From the NCBI RefSeq assembly GCF_019186805.1, contig NZ_CP066783.1, positions 4,105,501-4,169,500 of the forward strand: a stretch of DNA of 64,000 nucleotides, given 5' to 3'. The stretch's first letter is position 1. Every line of letters begins with the position of its first letter. Position numbers and translations under genes: made by a program. The notes under the pieces are model-generated. The model ran no database searches. It had not been told where the DNA came from and worked only from the letters and a program-made list of their open reading frames with translations. This DNA comes from Comamonas fluminis. GTDB lineage: Bacteria > Pseudomonadota > Gammaproteobacteria > Burkholderiales > Burkholderiaceae_C. Shown here one piece after another: positions 1 to 9,655 of this stretch.

Positions 1-527
1 GTGCCAGCGTCAGCATTGCAGCCAGCGCGGCAGATGCAGTGAAAGACGCAGACATTGTGACCACCGCCACGGCTGACAAGACCCGCGCCACCATCATCCA
101 TGCGCCTCTGCTGCAGCCCGGAATGCATCTGAATGCCGTGGGCGGCGACTGCCCGGGCAAGACCGAGCTTGCCGCCGCCGTTCTGCACCGTGCCAGCGTC
201 TTTGTGGAATACGAGCCGCAAACCCGCATGGAGGGGGAGTTGCAGCAAATGCCTGCAGACTTCGCCGTCACAGAGCTGTGGCGCGTGCTGCAAAAGCAAG
301 CACCTGGCCGCACGAGCGCTGAGGAGATCACGCTGTTCGACTCCGTAGGCTTTGCACTGGAAGACTACTCGGCCCTGCGCACCATGCACCGCCTTGCGCG
401 CCAGGCGGGCCTGCTGTCTCAGATTGAGCTGATACCCTCTCTGCCAGACCCCAAGGATTTGTTTGCCCTGCTGATGCAATCTCACCGCGCACAGGTCATT
501 CAACTCTCTGGCCGCCAGACCGCCTGA
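1..527 (+). CDS. Ornithine cyclodeaminase, C-terminal part (5' end outside window)
   Basis: The frame is open from the left edge (first full codon at base 3) and stops at 525-527, so only the C-terminal ~174 residues are present. They match the Rossmann-type end of the ornithine cyclodeaminase/mu-crystallin family: ADIVTTATADKT, then HLNAVGGDCPGKTEL, then the FDSVGFALEDYSALR segment typical of bacterial ornithine cyclodeaminases. The enzyme converts L-ornithine to L-proline and ammonia with bound NAD in the cytoplasm. Arginase follows 13 bases later on the same strand, so the pair would form an arginine-ornithine-proline route. The family also holds alanine and other imino-acid dehydrogenases, but the arginase neighbour favours ornithine. 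Confidence 0.88.
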   Translation, partial: ASVSIAASAADAVKDADIVTTATADKTRATIIHAPLLQPGMHLNAVGGDCPGKTELAAAVLHRASVFVEYEPQTRMEGELQQMPADFAVTELWRVLQKQAPGRTSAEEITLFDSVGFALEDYSALRTMHRLARQAGLLSQIELIPSLPDPKDLFALLMQSHRAQVIQLSGRQTA

Positions 528-540
528 TGGAGATAGAGCA

Positions 541-1506
541 ATGAAGACCCAATCGTCCCCACCTGTGTCCAAGCGCTTGACGCAAGCCACCCTGATCGGC
601 CTGCCCACCGATGTCGGCGCCTCGCGTCTGGGCGCAGCCATGGGGCCTGACGCACTGCGCGTGGCCCAGCTGGCACCAGCGCTGGAGCGGCTTGGCGTGC
701 GCGTCAACGATCTTGGCAATCTATCCGGGCCACCCAATCCGCGTGGTGCACGCGATATGCAGGGCCTGCGTAATCTGGCGGAGTGCCTGCGCTGGAATCA
801 GATGGCGCACGATGCCGTGCTGCAGGTGCTGGAGCAAAACCGCCTGCCCATCATGCTGGGCGGTGACCATACGCTGGCCACAGGCTCCATCAGCGCCATT
901 GCCAGACATTGCCGCACCACCGGCAAGCAATTGCGGGTGCTGTGGCTTGATGCCCATTCGGACTGCAACACGCCAGCAAGTTCCCCCACCGGCAATCTGC
1001 ACGGCATGCCCGTCTCCAGCCTGTGCGGGCTGGGCCCGTCGGAACTGGCCTCTCTGTCGGGCAGTACACCCGCCCTTCCCGCATCTGCTTTTTGCCAGAT
1101 TGGCCTGCGCAGCGTGGACGAAAGCGAAAAGCACATGATTCGCGAGCTGGGGCTTGAGGTCTATGACATGCGAGCCATTGACGAGCTGGGCATGCGCGAA
1201 GTCATGCGCCGTGCGCTGACTGGCCTGTTTGACGAAGACGGCAAGGATATTCACCTGCATCTGAGCTTTGATGTGGATTTTCTGGACCCCGACATTGCCC
1301 CCGGCACCGGAACCCCTGTACGCGGCGGCCCCACCTACCGCGAAGCGCAGCTGTGCATGGAAATGATTGCCGACACGGGGCGCCTGGCCTCACTCGATAT
1401 TGTGGAACTGAACCCTGCGCTGGACATACGCAACCAGACCGCAGAGCTGGTGGTGGACCTAGTGCAAAGCCTGTTTGGGCAAAGTGTTTTGATACGTTCC
1501 CCCTGA
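541..1506 (+). CDS. rocF: Arginase
   Basis: A 321-residue ureohydrolase that hydrolyses L-arginine to ornithine and urea with a binuclear Mn centre. The metal-binding motifs are all visible: GGDH at 107-110, DAHSD at 137-141 and SFDVDFLDP at 242-250 followed by APGTGTP. Length and motif spacing fit arginase; agmatinase and formimidoglutamase are the main alternatives. The preceding ornithine cyclodeaminase, 13 bases upstream, favours arginase because the product ornithine is its substrate. The stop codon TGA lies inside the CCCCCTGAG that opens a dispersed repeat (1499-1578), so the repeat appears to supply the end of the gene. Confidence 0.9.
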   Translation: MKTQSSPPVSKRLTQATLIGLPTDVGASRLGAAMGPDALRVAQLAPALERLGVRVNDLGNLSGPPNPRGARDMQGLRNLAECLRWNQMAHDAVLQVLEQNRLPIMLGGDHTLATGSISAIARHCRTTGKQLRVLWLDAHSDCNTPASSPTGNLHGMPVSSLCGLGPSELASLSGSTPALPASAFCQIGLRSVDESEKHMIRELGLEVYDMRAIDELGMREVMRRALTGLFDEDGKDIHLHLSFDVDFLDPDIAPGTGTPVRGGPTYREAQLCMEMIADTGRLASLDIVELNPALDIRNQTAELVVDLVQSLFGQSVLIRSP

Positions 1507-1578
1507 GGCGCTTTGCGCCTTCCCCCAGAGGGGGACGACAGCATCGCTGCGGGGCGGCCCTTGCTTGCTGCCTCTGGG
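1499..1578 (+). repeat. Dispersed post-stop repeat, family 1, copy A
   Basis: Begins with CCCCCTGAG, contains a C-run/G-run hairpin (CTTCCCCC...GGGGGACGAC) and ends with GCGGGGCGGCCCTTGCTTG. The same order of blocks recurs at 9519, 23995, 26528 and 50919, always directly after a stop codon and in the sense orientation of that gene. Here it overlaps the arginase stop. Confidence 0.85.
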
Positions 1579-1602
1579 TTGTACCTCGCCGGTTTCAGGC
1601 AT

Positions 1603-1632
1603 AAAAAAGGCGCTCTTTCGAGCGCCTTTTTT
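1603..1632. terminator. Bidirectional rho-independent terminator
   Basis: A 7-bp stem GGCGCTC (1609-1615) / GAGCGCC (1620-1626) with a TTTC loop is flanked by six A on the left and six T on the right, so it can end both arginase and the leftward gltL operon. Confidence 0.88.
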
Positions 1633-1647
1633 GGACAATCTACAGCA

Positions 1648-2385
<738 letters not shown>

Positions 2386-2409
2386 TGCAATTCCTCGATG
2401 GGAGCCGAC

Positions 2410-3081
2410 TTAACGGATGATGGCTATCTTTTTATGCAGGCGCTTGACGGTCCAGGAGAGCGCAAAGCAGATCACAAAATAAATCGCAGCCGCTGCCAGG
2501 TAGGACTCAATCGGGCGACCCTCGTTCTTGCCTGCGAGCTCGAAGCCCTTGAGCATGTCATAGGCACCAATCGCATAAACCAGCGACGTATCCTGAAACA
2601 GAATAATGGTCTGCGTCAGCAGCACGGGCAGCATGTTGCGGAAAGCCTGAGGCAGTACCACCAGGCGCATGTTCTGGCCGTAAGTCATGCCCAGAGCCTG
2701 ACCTGCAAAGACCTGACCGCGTGGGATGGACTGAATGCCAGCGCGCATGATTTCCGAGAAATACGCTGCTTCAAATGCCACAAAGGTAATGATGGCCGAG
2801 GTCTCCGCGCCGATGGGCTTGCCGATCAGCATGGGCATCAGCAGGAAGAACCACAGAATCACCATCACCAGCGGAATGGAGCGCATGCCGTTGACGTAGA
2901 TGGTGGCAGGAACATCCAGCCACTTCTTGCCCGACAGACGCATCAGCGCCAGCAAAGTACCAAAGAAGATACCGCCCAGCGTGGCGATCACAGTCAGCGT
3001 GACACTGAAATAGAAGCCCTTCAGCACATAGTTGCTGAAAAGATCCCACGAGAAAAACGACCAGTCGAGGTTGAGATTCAT
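2410..3081 (-). CDS. gltK: Glutamate/aspartate-type ABC importer, permease
   Basis: A 223-residue inner-membrane permease of the HisM/GltK family with about five hydrophobic helices and the ABC-contact loop RAGIQSIPRGQVFAGQALGMT. I start it at the ATG at 3081 (MNLNLDWSFF) because GGAGG sits nine bases upstream and it follows the gltJ stop directly. A longer reading from 3108 would overlap gltJ and has no ribosome site. It pairs with GltJ to form the heterodimeric pore. The gene ends 24 bases before gltL, so the three are surely co-transcribed. Confidence 0.9.
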   Translation of the reverse strand: MNLNLDWSFFSWDLFSNYVLKGFYFSVTLTVIATLGGIFFGTLLALMRLSGKKWLDVPATIYVNGMRSIPLVMVILWFFLLMPMLIGKPIGAETSAIITFVAFEAAYFSEIMRAGIQSIPRGQVFAGQALGMTYGQNMRLVVLPQAFRNMLPVLLTQTIILFQDTSLVYAIGAYDMLKGFELAGKNEGRPIESYLAAAAIYFVICFALSWTVKRLHKKIAIIR

Positions 3082-3082
3082 A

Positions 3083-3835
3083 TCAATGGCCTCCACCGCT
3101 GGCTGCAATCAGGCCCGGAACGCGAGAACGCTTTTCGATGACTGCCATGATGCGGTTGATGACGAAGGCGGAAATCACATACAGACCTGTGACGGCGAGA
3201 TAGATCTCCACGCCGCGCGAGGTTTCTTCCTGCGCCTGCATGGCGAACATGGTCAGCTCGGCCACAGACACGGCAAACGCCACCGACGAGTTCTTGAACA
3301 CGTTCATGGCTTCGCTGGTCAGCGGCGGGATGATGATGCGAAACGCCATGGGCAGCAGCACATAGCGATAGGTCTGAAAGGTTGTGAACCCCATGGCCAT
3401 GCCCGCGTTGCGCTGACCACGTGGTAAAGCCTGAATGCCAGAGCGCACTTGCTCAGCGATACGGGCCGAGGTGAAAAAGCCGATTGCAAACACCACCAGC
3501 ACAAAGCCCGGCAGGGACTTCATTGCAGGAATCACGGCTGGAATCACGTGATACCAGATGAAGACCTGAACCAGCAGCGGAATATTTCTGAACAGCTCAA
3601 CCCAGGCGTTGCCCAGACGAACAATCCACGGACGATCAGGCAAGGTACGCAAAGTACCAATCACTGCGCCCAAAACCAGGGCGATGACCAGTGACAGCAG
3701 CGCCACCGAGACTGTCCAGCCCCATGCCGACATCATCCAGTCCAGATAGGTGATGTCGCCATTTTTTCCAAAACAGCTCTGCCCGACCTCTTGGGTAATG
3801 GTGTCCTGACAGAACACCTGCCAATCCCAACTCAT
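3083..3835 (-). CDS. gltJ: Glutamate/aspartate-type ABC importer, permease
   Basis: A 250-residue inner-membrane permease of the polar amino-acid ABC family. A long N-terminal loop with two cysteines precedes the first helix (WTVSVALLSLVIALVLG). The EAA-type contact motif is EQVRSGIQALPRGQRNAGMA. It is the partner of GltK; its stop is almost adjacent to the gltK start. It follows gltI after a hairpin that may cut transcription (3895-3929), a layout that gives more binding protein than permease. Confidence 0.9.
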   Translation of the reverse strand: MSWDWQVFCQDTITQEVGQSCFGKNGDITYLDWMMSAWGWTVSVALLSLVIALVLGAVIGTLRTLPDRPWIVRLGNAWVELFRNIPLLVQVFIWYHVIPAVIPAMKSLPGFVLVVFAIGFFTSARIAEQVRSGIQALPRGQRNAGMAMGFTTFQTYRYVLLPMAFRIIIPPLTSEAMNVFKNSSVAFAVSVAELTMFAMQAQEETSRGVEIYLAVTGLYVISAFVINRIMAVIEKRSRVPGLIAASGGGH

Positions 3836-3894
3836 ACGAGCACCTCTTTCATTCTTGATTTAGAAGGGCAAACACTCACACCGGCCCTCGCCAC

Positions 3895-3929
3895 AAAAAA
3901 GCCCCTTCAAACCGCTTGGCAGAAGGGGC
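3895..3929 (-). terminator. Intercistronic terminator/attenuator between gltI and gltJ
   Basis: Read leftward, an 8-bp stem GCCCCTTC/GAAGGGGC (3922-3929 with 3901-3908) is followed by six T. It lies between gltI and gltJ, where partial termination would raise the ratio of binding protein to permease. Confidence 0.75.
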
Positions 3930-3949
3930 GGTACACCTATAGAGCAGGA

Positions 3950-4849
3950 TTACTTGACTTCGTAAGCTTCCATGGGCTTGTCATTGGGGTGTGCCCATGC
4001 ATCCTTGGTCGCAGCCGACAGAGGCAGTCCCACCTTCACATTGTTAGGAGGGATGGGCTGCATGAACCACTTGTCGTACAGCTTGGACAGTGAGCCGTCC
4101 TTGATCTGACGTGTGATGGAGTCATCCACAGCCTTCTTGAAGGCAGGGTCGTCCTTGCGCATCATGCAGGCGATGGGTTCCACTGACAGCACTTCACCCA
4201 CGATGTGGTAGTCCTTGGGAGCCTTGGACTTGGAGATGTTGGCCGCCAGAATGGAGCCGTCCATGATGAAGGCGTCGGCACGGCCGGTTTCCAGCATCAG
4301 GAAGCTGTCGGCGTGGTCCTTGCCCATGACTTCCTTGAAAGTCAGGCCATCGGCACGCTTGTTCTTGCGCAGTGTCTGCACAGACGTCGTACCTGTCGTG
4401 GTCACGATGGTCTTGCCGTTCAGGTCCTTGATGCCGTTGATGCCGGAGTTGGTGCGCGTAGCGATACGCACTTCTTCCACATAGGTGGTGAAGGCAAAGG
4501 CTGCGTCCTTTTGGCGAGCGGTATTGTTGGTGGTGGAGCCACACTCAATATCCACAGTGCCGTTTTGCACCAGAGGAATACGGTTTTGCGAAGTCAGGGG
4601 CTGGTACTTGACTTCCAGCTTGGTCAGGCCGAGCTGCTTCTGGATGTCGCGCAGAATCTGCTCGCCCATCTCGGTATGAAAGCCCACGTACTTGCCATTG
4701 CCCAGTGTGTAGCCAAGGCCCGAAGACTCGCGCACACCCAGCGTCACGCTGCCGGAAGACTTGATCTTGGCCAGAGTGTCATTGGCCTGAGCAAACACAG
4801 TGCCAGCGGCCAGTGCGGTAACGGCGATGGCCAACAATTGCTTTTTCAT
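3950..4849 (-). CDS. gltI: Periplasmic glutamate/aspartate-binding protein
   Basis: A 299-residue solute-binding protein of cluster 3. A signal peptide (MKKQLLAIAVTALAAGTVFA) is cut before QANDTL. The mature protein begins LAKIKSSGSVTLGVRESSGL and carries the two-lobe fold signature GNGKYVGFHTEMGEQI and the ligand-loop region CGSTTNNTARQKD. This matches GltI/DEBP-type binding proteins for glutamate and aspartate. The start has a good AGGAGA ribosome site seven bases upstream. It is the first gene of the gltIJKL operon, transcribed from the 4850-5225 region. Confidence 0.92.
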   Translation of the reverse strand: MKKQLLAIAVTALAAGTVFAQANDTLAKIKSSGSVTLGVRESSGLGYTLGNGKYVGFHTEMGEQILRDIQKQLGLTKLEVKYQPLTSQNRIPLVQNGTVDIECGSTTNNTARQKDAAFAFTTYVEEVRIATRTNSGINGIKDLNGKTIVTTTGTTSVQTLRKNKRADGLTFKEVMGKDHADSFLMLETGRADAFIMDGSILAANISKSKAPKDYHIVGEVLSVEPIACMMRKDDPAFKKAVDDSITRQIKDGSLSKLYDKWFMQPIPPNNVKVGLPLSAATKDAWAHPNDKPMEAYEVK

Positions 4850-5225
4850 ATCGATCTCCTATTGGTAAGGACCCAAAACGCTTGTCACTTAATTAACGCC
4901 CTGCCCCTTGTGAGGGTAGACAAGTTACGTCAAGAAATGTACTGCACCCATTGTGCAGCGCTAGCAGTGGCAGCAATGCAAACATTTCTAGGACTTTTCC
5001 CGTAGAAAAGTGAGCACGCAAGCACCTACTTACAGGCCAATGCAGACCTGAATACGCTGCACCTTAAATTGTGCAAGGTGCGAACTCTAATCCCTTCGAG
5101 ATACGCCAAGCCAATGCCGATGACAAAAGGCCTTATGCACAACATGCATATTTAGAGGTAACCCTAGGCATAACATAAGGGTAATTACCTAGAAAATAGT
5201 AAAAACCCATCTATAGCGCCCGAAA
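4850..5225 (-). promoter_or_regulatory. Upstream region of gltI
   Basis: A non-coding stretch between the gltI start and the terminator of the LysR gene. It holds two inverted repeats, CTGCAC/GTGCAG around 4945-4962 and GCACCTT/AAGGTGC around 5061-5083. It also holds a motif AAGGGTAATTACCTA at 5177-5191 that recurs elsewhere in the window. I could not fix a sigma-70 promoter with confidence. Confidence 0.5.
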
Positions 5226-5228
5226 TAT

Positions 5229-5252
5229 TAAAAAAGGGCCCTCAGGCCCCTT
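5229..5252 (-). terminator. Terminator of the LysR gene
   Basis: Read leftward, a GC stem (AAGGGGCC...GGGCCCTT with one bulged base) runs into six T. It follows the stop of the LysR gene by about 25 bases. Confidence 0.75.
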
Positions 5253-5276
5253 GGATAAAAAGCAACAAAGCAGCTG

Positions 5277-6227
5277 CTACACGGCCTTGATTTCAGCCCC
5301 CACAGTCTCGCCCTGTTCCTTGAGGAAGTTCCACAGCGCAGCTGCTCCGCCCTGCGGAGCATCATTGCTAGGCTTTTCGCGATAGGCGCGCACTTCCATG
5401 TCCATCTGAAAGCCTGGCATCCCTTCGGGGACGGCGCGCACCAGACGACCATTTTCCAGATCGCTGCGTACTGCGCTGTATGGCAAAAAGGCTACGCCGT
5501 GCCCTTCCAGCGCCATGGCCTTGAGGCCTTCGGCCATATCGGTTTCATACACACGTTCAAGGTGAACGGCCTCAGCCGACTCTTTGAGAATCAGTTCAGT
5601 CACACGGCCCAGATACGCGCCTGCGGCATAGCCGAGATACGGCAGTGGCTGGCCCTGGCGGCCTGGCAGCGTAAAAATCGGCTTTCCATCGGCGTCCGGC
5701 TTGGAATATGGTGCCAGCACCTCATGCCCCAGGCTCACCATTTCATAGCGAGAAGGGTCCAGCTGGAAAGGCTGAGAGGAGTGATAGTAGGCAATCAGCA
5801 GGTCACAGCCACCTTCAACCAGACGCATCACCGCATCGTGCACATTGAGCGCAAACAAACGGCTGCGGAAGGGGCCAAACTTCTCGTGCACCGCCGAAAC
5901 CCAGTTCGGAAAGAAAGTGAACGCAAGAGTGTGCGGCACGGCAAAGCCCACCATGCCCTTGCCCGCACTGACGTGGGCGCGCAGCATGGTTCGCGTACTT
6001 TGCAGGGACTGCAGAATCTCCAGCGCCTGCTCGTACATGGTCTTGCCTGCTGGTGTCAGACGCGTCGGGTAAGAGCTTCTGTCGACCAGATCCGTTCCCG
6101 CCCAGGCCTCAAGCGCCTGGATGCGACGCGAGAACGCAGGCTGCGTGACGTGGCGCAGCTGGGCCGAGCGGCTGAAACTGCGGGTTTCAGCAAGGCTGAC
6201 AAAATCTTCAAGCCATTTGGTTTCCAT
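5277..6227 (-). CDS. LysR-family regulator, HypT (YjiE)-like
   Basis: A 316-residue LysR-type regulator. The N-terminal winged helix is clear: METKWLEDFVSLAETRSFSR, then QLRHVTQPAFSRRIQALE at about 24-41. The opening ETKWL...F and the QPAFSRRI(Q/R)ALE helix match the HypT/QseD (hypochlorite-responsive) branch rather than the usual MLR...L.F opening of LysR proteins. The rest is the effector domain. It is divergent from the TRAP genes across a 310-base gap, so it could regulate them, but the HypT likeness is from memory and the inducer is unknown. Confidence 0.8.
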   Translation of the reverse strand: METKWLEDFVSLAETRSFSRSAQLRHVTQPAFSRRIQALEAWAGTDLVDRSSYPTRLTPAGKTMYEQALEILQSLQSTRTMLRAHVSAGKGMVGFAVPHTLAFTFFPNWVSAVHEKFGPFRSRLFALNVHDAVMRLVEGGCDLLIAYYHSSQPFQLDPSRYEMVSLGHEVLAPYSKPDADGKPIFTLPGRQGQPLPYLGYAAGAYLGRVTELILKESAEAVHLERVYETDMAEGLKAMALEGHGVAFLPYSAVRSDLENGRLVRAVPEGMPGFQMDMEVRAYREKPSNDAPQGGAAALWNFLKEQGETVGAEIKAV

Positions 6228-6537
6228 AGACCTCTATTATCCGCTGCCGCGCACCAAGGCTGTGCAACACCGGTCCGGGCGCCATCGCTACCCATGCCCG
6301 GATCAGGCCCAGACCTTAGGGTAATGCCTGCTACCGGACGTAAGCCCTGCGACATAGATACCTTGATAATGTCCACTTACATCTATCCGATGTGTTGACT
6401 CGCTCCATCCCATCCCGGTGCACAACACCGCGAAGGTCGAGGGACTACATAAGGGCGTTCACCTTGAAGTGCGCGCAGATCACGCCATCCCTGCGAACGG
6501 CCCTGACCCATGTGTGTTTTTCTGACTTCCCGCGTTC
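6228..6537. promoter_or_regulatory. Divergent control region, LysR / TRAP operon
   Basis: A 310-base gap without a gene. It holds TAGGGTAATGCCTG (6317-6330), related to the recurring AAGGGTAA-CCTA motif, and two similar GTGCAACACCGG/GTGCACAACACCG words about 6262 and 6418. A LysR regulator normally binds its own divergent region, so these are the candidates. Confidence 0.4.
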
Positions 6538-7101
6538 ATGTCCTCCACTCCTCCCGAGACCGATGGTGCAGCCGATTCCGGCGTGCGCCCGGATGAGCCT
6601 CGCTCCCTGCGCATTGAAGACTGGCTGACGGTGATCATCATGGCGGCTCTCGCCCTGATCACCTTTGCCAATGTGCTGGTGCGCTATTTCACCAACTCTT
6701 CCTTTGCCTGGACCGAAGAGATCTCCGTCTTTCTGATGATCTTGCTGGCCCTGGTTGCAGGCTCTGCCGCTGTCGCGCGCAACCTGCATATCCGCATCGA
6801 ATTTTTTGCCGATAGCGGCTCCAAAGAACGCCGCCGTGCACTGGCACGCTTTGGCTCGCTGATGATGGCCCTGCTGTTTGCCTTGATTGCTGTACTCAGC
6901 GTGCGCGTGGTCTGGGACGACTACCGCTTTGAAGAAACATCGCCCGGCATTGGCCTGCCGCAGTGGTGGTATTCCATCTGGCTGCCGGTTGTTTCCGCAC
7001 TGATTACCTTGCGCGCTCTGGGCCTGTTCATTCGCCAGGGCAAGCCCGACGCCTTCAGCGAAGAGCCTGCCGAAAAAGACCATAGCAAGGAGCTCTCATG
7101 A
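6538..7101 (+). CDS. TRAP transporter small permease (DctQ family)
   Basis: A 187-residue DctQ-type protein with four hydrophobic segments: LTVIIMAALALITFANVLV, VFLMILLALVAGSAAVA, MMALLFALIAVLSVRVV and WLPVVSALITLRALGLF. The family motif around the second segment (FAWTEEISVFLMI) is present. It is the small membrane subunit of a sodium- or proton-driven tripartite importer. Its end overlaps the large permease start by four bases (ATGA), showing translational coupling. Confidence 0.92.
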   Translation: MSSTPPETDGAADSGVRPDEPRSLRIEDWLTVIIMAALALITFANVLVRYFTNSSFAWTEEISVFLMILLALVAGSAAVARNLHIRIEFFADSGSKERRRALARFGSLMMALLFALIAVLSVRVVWDDYRFEETSPGIGLPQWWYSIWLPVVSALITLRALGLFIRQGKPDAFSEEPAEKDHSKELS

Positions 7102-8396
7102 TCGCTACCTTGCTGTTTGTGGCCTTTCTGGGCCTGATGTTCATTGGCGTGCCCATTGGCGCCGCCCTGGGCTTGGCGGGTGCTGCAGCCATTGCACTGG
7201 CCAATGCCGACACCCAGTGGTTTGGCCTGCTGGCCGTGCCGCAAAACTTCTATGCAGGCCTTGGCAAATATCCGCTGCTGGCCATTCCCATGTTTGTGCT
7301 GGTCGGTTCCATTTTTGACCGCTCGGGCGTGGCGCTACGCCTCGTGAACTTTGCCGTCGCCATCGTGGGCCGTGGCCCGGGCATGCTGCCGCTGGTGGCC
7401 ATTGCCGTGGCCATGTTCCTGGGTGGCATCTCTGGCTCCGGCCCGGCCAATGCGGCAGCCGTGGGCGGCGTGATGATTGCCGCCATGAGCCGTGCAGGCT
7501 ACCCCAAGAGTTTCTCGGCCAGTGTGGTCGGCGCCGCTGCGGCAACCGACATTCTGATTCCGCCCTCAGTCGCCTTCATCATCTATTCGGTGCTGGTGCC
7601 GGGCGCCTCAGTGCCTGCGCTGTTTGCGGCAGGCATGATTCCCGGCATTCTGGCGGGCGTGGCACTCATCATTCCTGCAGTGTGGATGGCCCGCAAGCAC
7701 AAGATGGGCGCGCTGGAAGCCTCCATGCCCCGCCCTCCTTTCTGGAAGAGCCTGAAGGAAGCCTCCTGGGGTCTGGCTGCACCGGTGCTGATTCTGGGCG
7801 GCATGCGCATGGGCTGGTTTACGCCCACCGAAGCCGCCGTGGTCGCCGTTTTCTACGGCTTGTTCGTCGGCATGGTGATTCACCGCACCATCGGCGTGCG
7901 CGACCTGTTCCCCATCCTGCGCGAAGCGGGCGAGCTGTCGGCGGTGATTCTGCTGGTGGTGTCGCTGGCTGGCATCTTTGCCTTCTCGCTGTCCACACTG
8001 GGCGTGATTGACCCGGTGGCCAACGCCATCGTGAACTCTGGCCTGGGTGAATATGGCGTGATGGCACTGCTGATCTTGCTGCTGATCACGGTGGGCATGT
8101 TCCTGGACGGCATCTCGATCTTCCTGATCTTTGTGCCGCTCTTGCTGCCCATCATGAATCACTACCAGTGGGACCCTGTCTGGTTCGGTGTGATCCTCAC
8201 ACTCAAGGTGGCACTGGGCCAGTTCACACCGCCACTGGCCGTGAACCTGATGGTCAGCTGCCGCATTGCGGGCGTGCGCATGGAGTCCACCGTGCGCTGG
8301 GTGGGCTGGATGCTGCTGTCCATGTTCGTGGTGATGATTCTGGTCATTGCATTCCCTCAGCTCGCTCTGTGGCTTCCCGCAAAAATGGGCTATTGA
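7098..8396 (+). CDS. TRAP transporter large permease (DctM family)
   Basis: A 432-residue DctM-type permease with about twelve hydrophobic helices. It shows the family features GGISGSGPANAAAVGGVMI in the middle of the N-terminal half and GQFTPPLAVNLMVSCRIAG near the C-terminus. It moves the substrate across the inner membrane using an ion gradient together with DctQ and the binding protein. Start overlaps the preceding stop. The substrate cannot be read from this subunit. Confidence 0.93.
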   Translation: MIATLLFVAFLGLMFIGVPIGAALGLAGAAAIALANADTQWFGLLAVPQNFYAGLGKYPLLAIPMFVLVGSIFDRSGVALRLVNFAVAIVGRGPGMLPLVAIAVAMFLGGISGSGPANAAAVGGVMIAAMSRAGYPKSFSASVVGAAAATDILIPPSVAFIIYSVLVPGASVPALFAAGMIPGILAGVALIIPAVWMARKHKMGALEASMPRPPFWKSLKEASWGLAAPVLILGGMRMGWFTPTEAAVVAVFYGLFVGMVIHRTIGVRDLFPILREAGELSAVILLVVSLAGIFAFSLSTLGVIDPVANAIVNSGLGEYGVMALLILLLITVGMFLDGISIFLIFVPLLLPIMNHYQWDPVWFGVILTLKVALGQFTPPLAVNLMVSCRIAGVRMESTVRWVGWMLLSMFVVMILVIAFPQLALWLPAKMGY

Positions 8397-8477
8397 TTCC
8401 AGCCATTGCGGCCTCACAGGCTGCAACGGCTGATTCCTGCTTTCCAGTTTTTCGTTTCTAAAAGGGAGACAAACCAA

Positions 8478-9515
8478 ATGAAACTTCGTACCTTCCTCGC
8501 ATCCGCAGTAGCCACCGCTGCCGCACTGGCTTTTGCATCGCCCATGGCCATGGCTGAGACCAAGTACAAGAGCGAATACCGCATGTCGCTGGTGCTGGGC
8601 ACCGCCTTCCCCTGGGGCAAGGGCGGCGAGCTGTGGGCCGACAAGGTGCGCGAGCGCACCCAGGGCCGCATCAATATCAAGCTCTATCCCGGCACTTCGC
8701 TAGTGCAAGGTGACCAGACCCGTGAGTTCTCCGCATTGCGCCAGGGCGTGATCGACATGGCCGTGGGTTCGACCATCAACTGGTCGCCCCAGATCAAGTC
8801 GCTGAACCTGTTCTCCATGCCTTTCCTGTTCCCCAACTTCAAGGCCGTGGATGCGGTGACGCAGGGTGAAGTGGGCCAGGAAATCTTCAAGACCCTGGAA
8901 AAAGGCGGCGTGGTGCCACTGGCCTGGGGCGAGAACGGCTACCGCGAAATCTCCAACTCCAAGCACGCCATCAAGACGCCTGCCGACCTCAAGGGCATGA
9001 AGATCCGCGTCGTGGGCTCGCCCCTGTTCCTGGACACCTTCACTGCGCTGGGCGCCAACCCCACACAGATGAGCTGGGCAGATGCCCAACCAGCCATGGC
9101 CAGTGGCGCCGTGGACGGTCAGGAGAACCCCATCGGCGTGTACATGGCAGCCAAGCTGCAGTCCGTGGGCCAGAAGTACATGACCATGTGGGGCTATATG
9201 AACGACCCGCTGATCTTCGTGGTCAACAAGGACGTATGGGCCAGTTGGACGCCTGCTGACCAAGCCATCGTCAAGCAAGCCGCGCTGGATGCCGCCAAGG
9301 AAGAAATCGCCATTGCGCGCAAGGGTCTGATTGAAGCCGACAAGCCCCTGCTCAAAGACCTGGCAGGCCTGGGCGTGACCGTGACCACGCCCAACGCCGC
9401 CGAGCGCGAAGCCTTTGTGAAGGCCACCCGCCCTGTGTATGACAAGTGGAAGAGCCAGATCGGTGCACCGCTGGTGGAAAAGGCTGAGAAGGCTATTGCT
9501 GCGAGCCCAAAATAA
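8478..9515 (+). CDS. TRAP transporter periplasmic binding protein (DctP family)
   Basis: A 345-residue DctP-type binding protein. I start at the ATG at 8478 (MKLRTFLASAVATAA) because it begins a clean signal peptide ending ASPMAMA and has GGGAG nine bases upstream; the open frame extends further to 8406. The mature part shows the family layout: LVLGTAFPWGKGGELWADKV, the conserved arginine in GMKIRVVGSPLFLDTF, and DGQENPIGVY. It captures a small, probably carboxylated substrate and delivers it to the permeases. It is the last gene of the TRAP operon, followed by a family 1 repeat and a terminator. Confidence 0.92.
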   Translation: MKLRTFLASAVATAAALAFASPMAMAETKYKSEYRMSLVLGTAFPWGKGGELWADKVRERTQGRINIKLYPGTSLVQGDQTREFSALRQGVIDMAVGSTINWSPQIKSLNLFSMPFLFPNFKAVDAVTQGEVGQEIFKTLEKGGVVPLAWGENGYREISNSKHAIKTPADLKGMKIRVVGSPLFLDTFTALGANPTQMSWADAQPAMASGAVDGQENPIGVYMAAKLQSVGQKYMTMWGYMNDPLIFVVNKDVWASWTPADQAIVKQAALDAAKEEIAIARKGLIEADKPLLKDLAGLGVTVTTPNAAEREAFVKATRPVYDKWKSQIGAPLVEKAEKAIAASPK

Positions 9516-9518
9516 GCT

Positions 9519-9645
9519 CCCCCTGAGCCGCTTTGCCTAGGCGGCCCCGCGGCTTCCCCCTCTCTCTTCGGGAGGGGGACGACACCCTCGCTGCGGGGCG
9601 GCCCTTGCTTGGTGTCTCTGGTCTGGGCCGCGCCAGTTTTGGTGC
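9519..9645 (+). repeat. Dispersed post-stop repeat, family 1, copy B
   Basis: Starts CCCCCTGAG four bases after the dctP stop, then CGCTTTGCCTAGGCGGC, a CCCCCTCTC...GGGAGGGGG hairpin, GACGACACCCTCGCTG and CGGGGCGGCCCTTGCTTGG. It is nearly identical to copy E at 50919. Confidence 0.88.
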
Positions 9646-9655
9646 AGTGCAGACT

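Noticed and set aside
4960..4980. A sigma-54 type promoter (TGGCAG...TGCAA) before gltI
   Set aside because: It reads on the wrong strand and the GG to GC spacing is seven, not ten.
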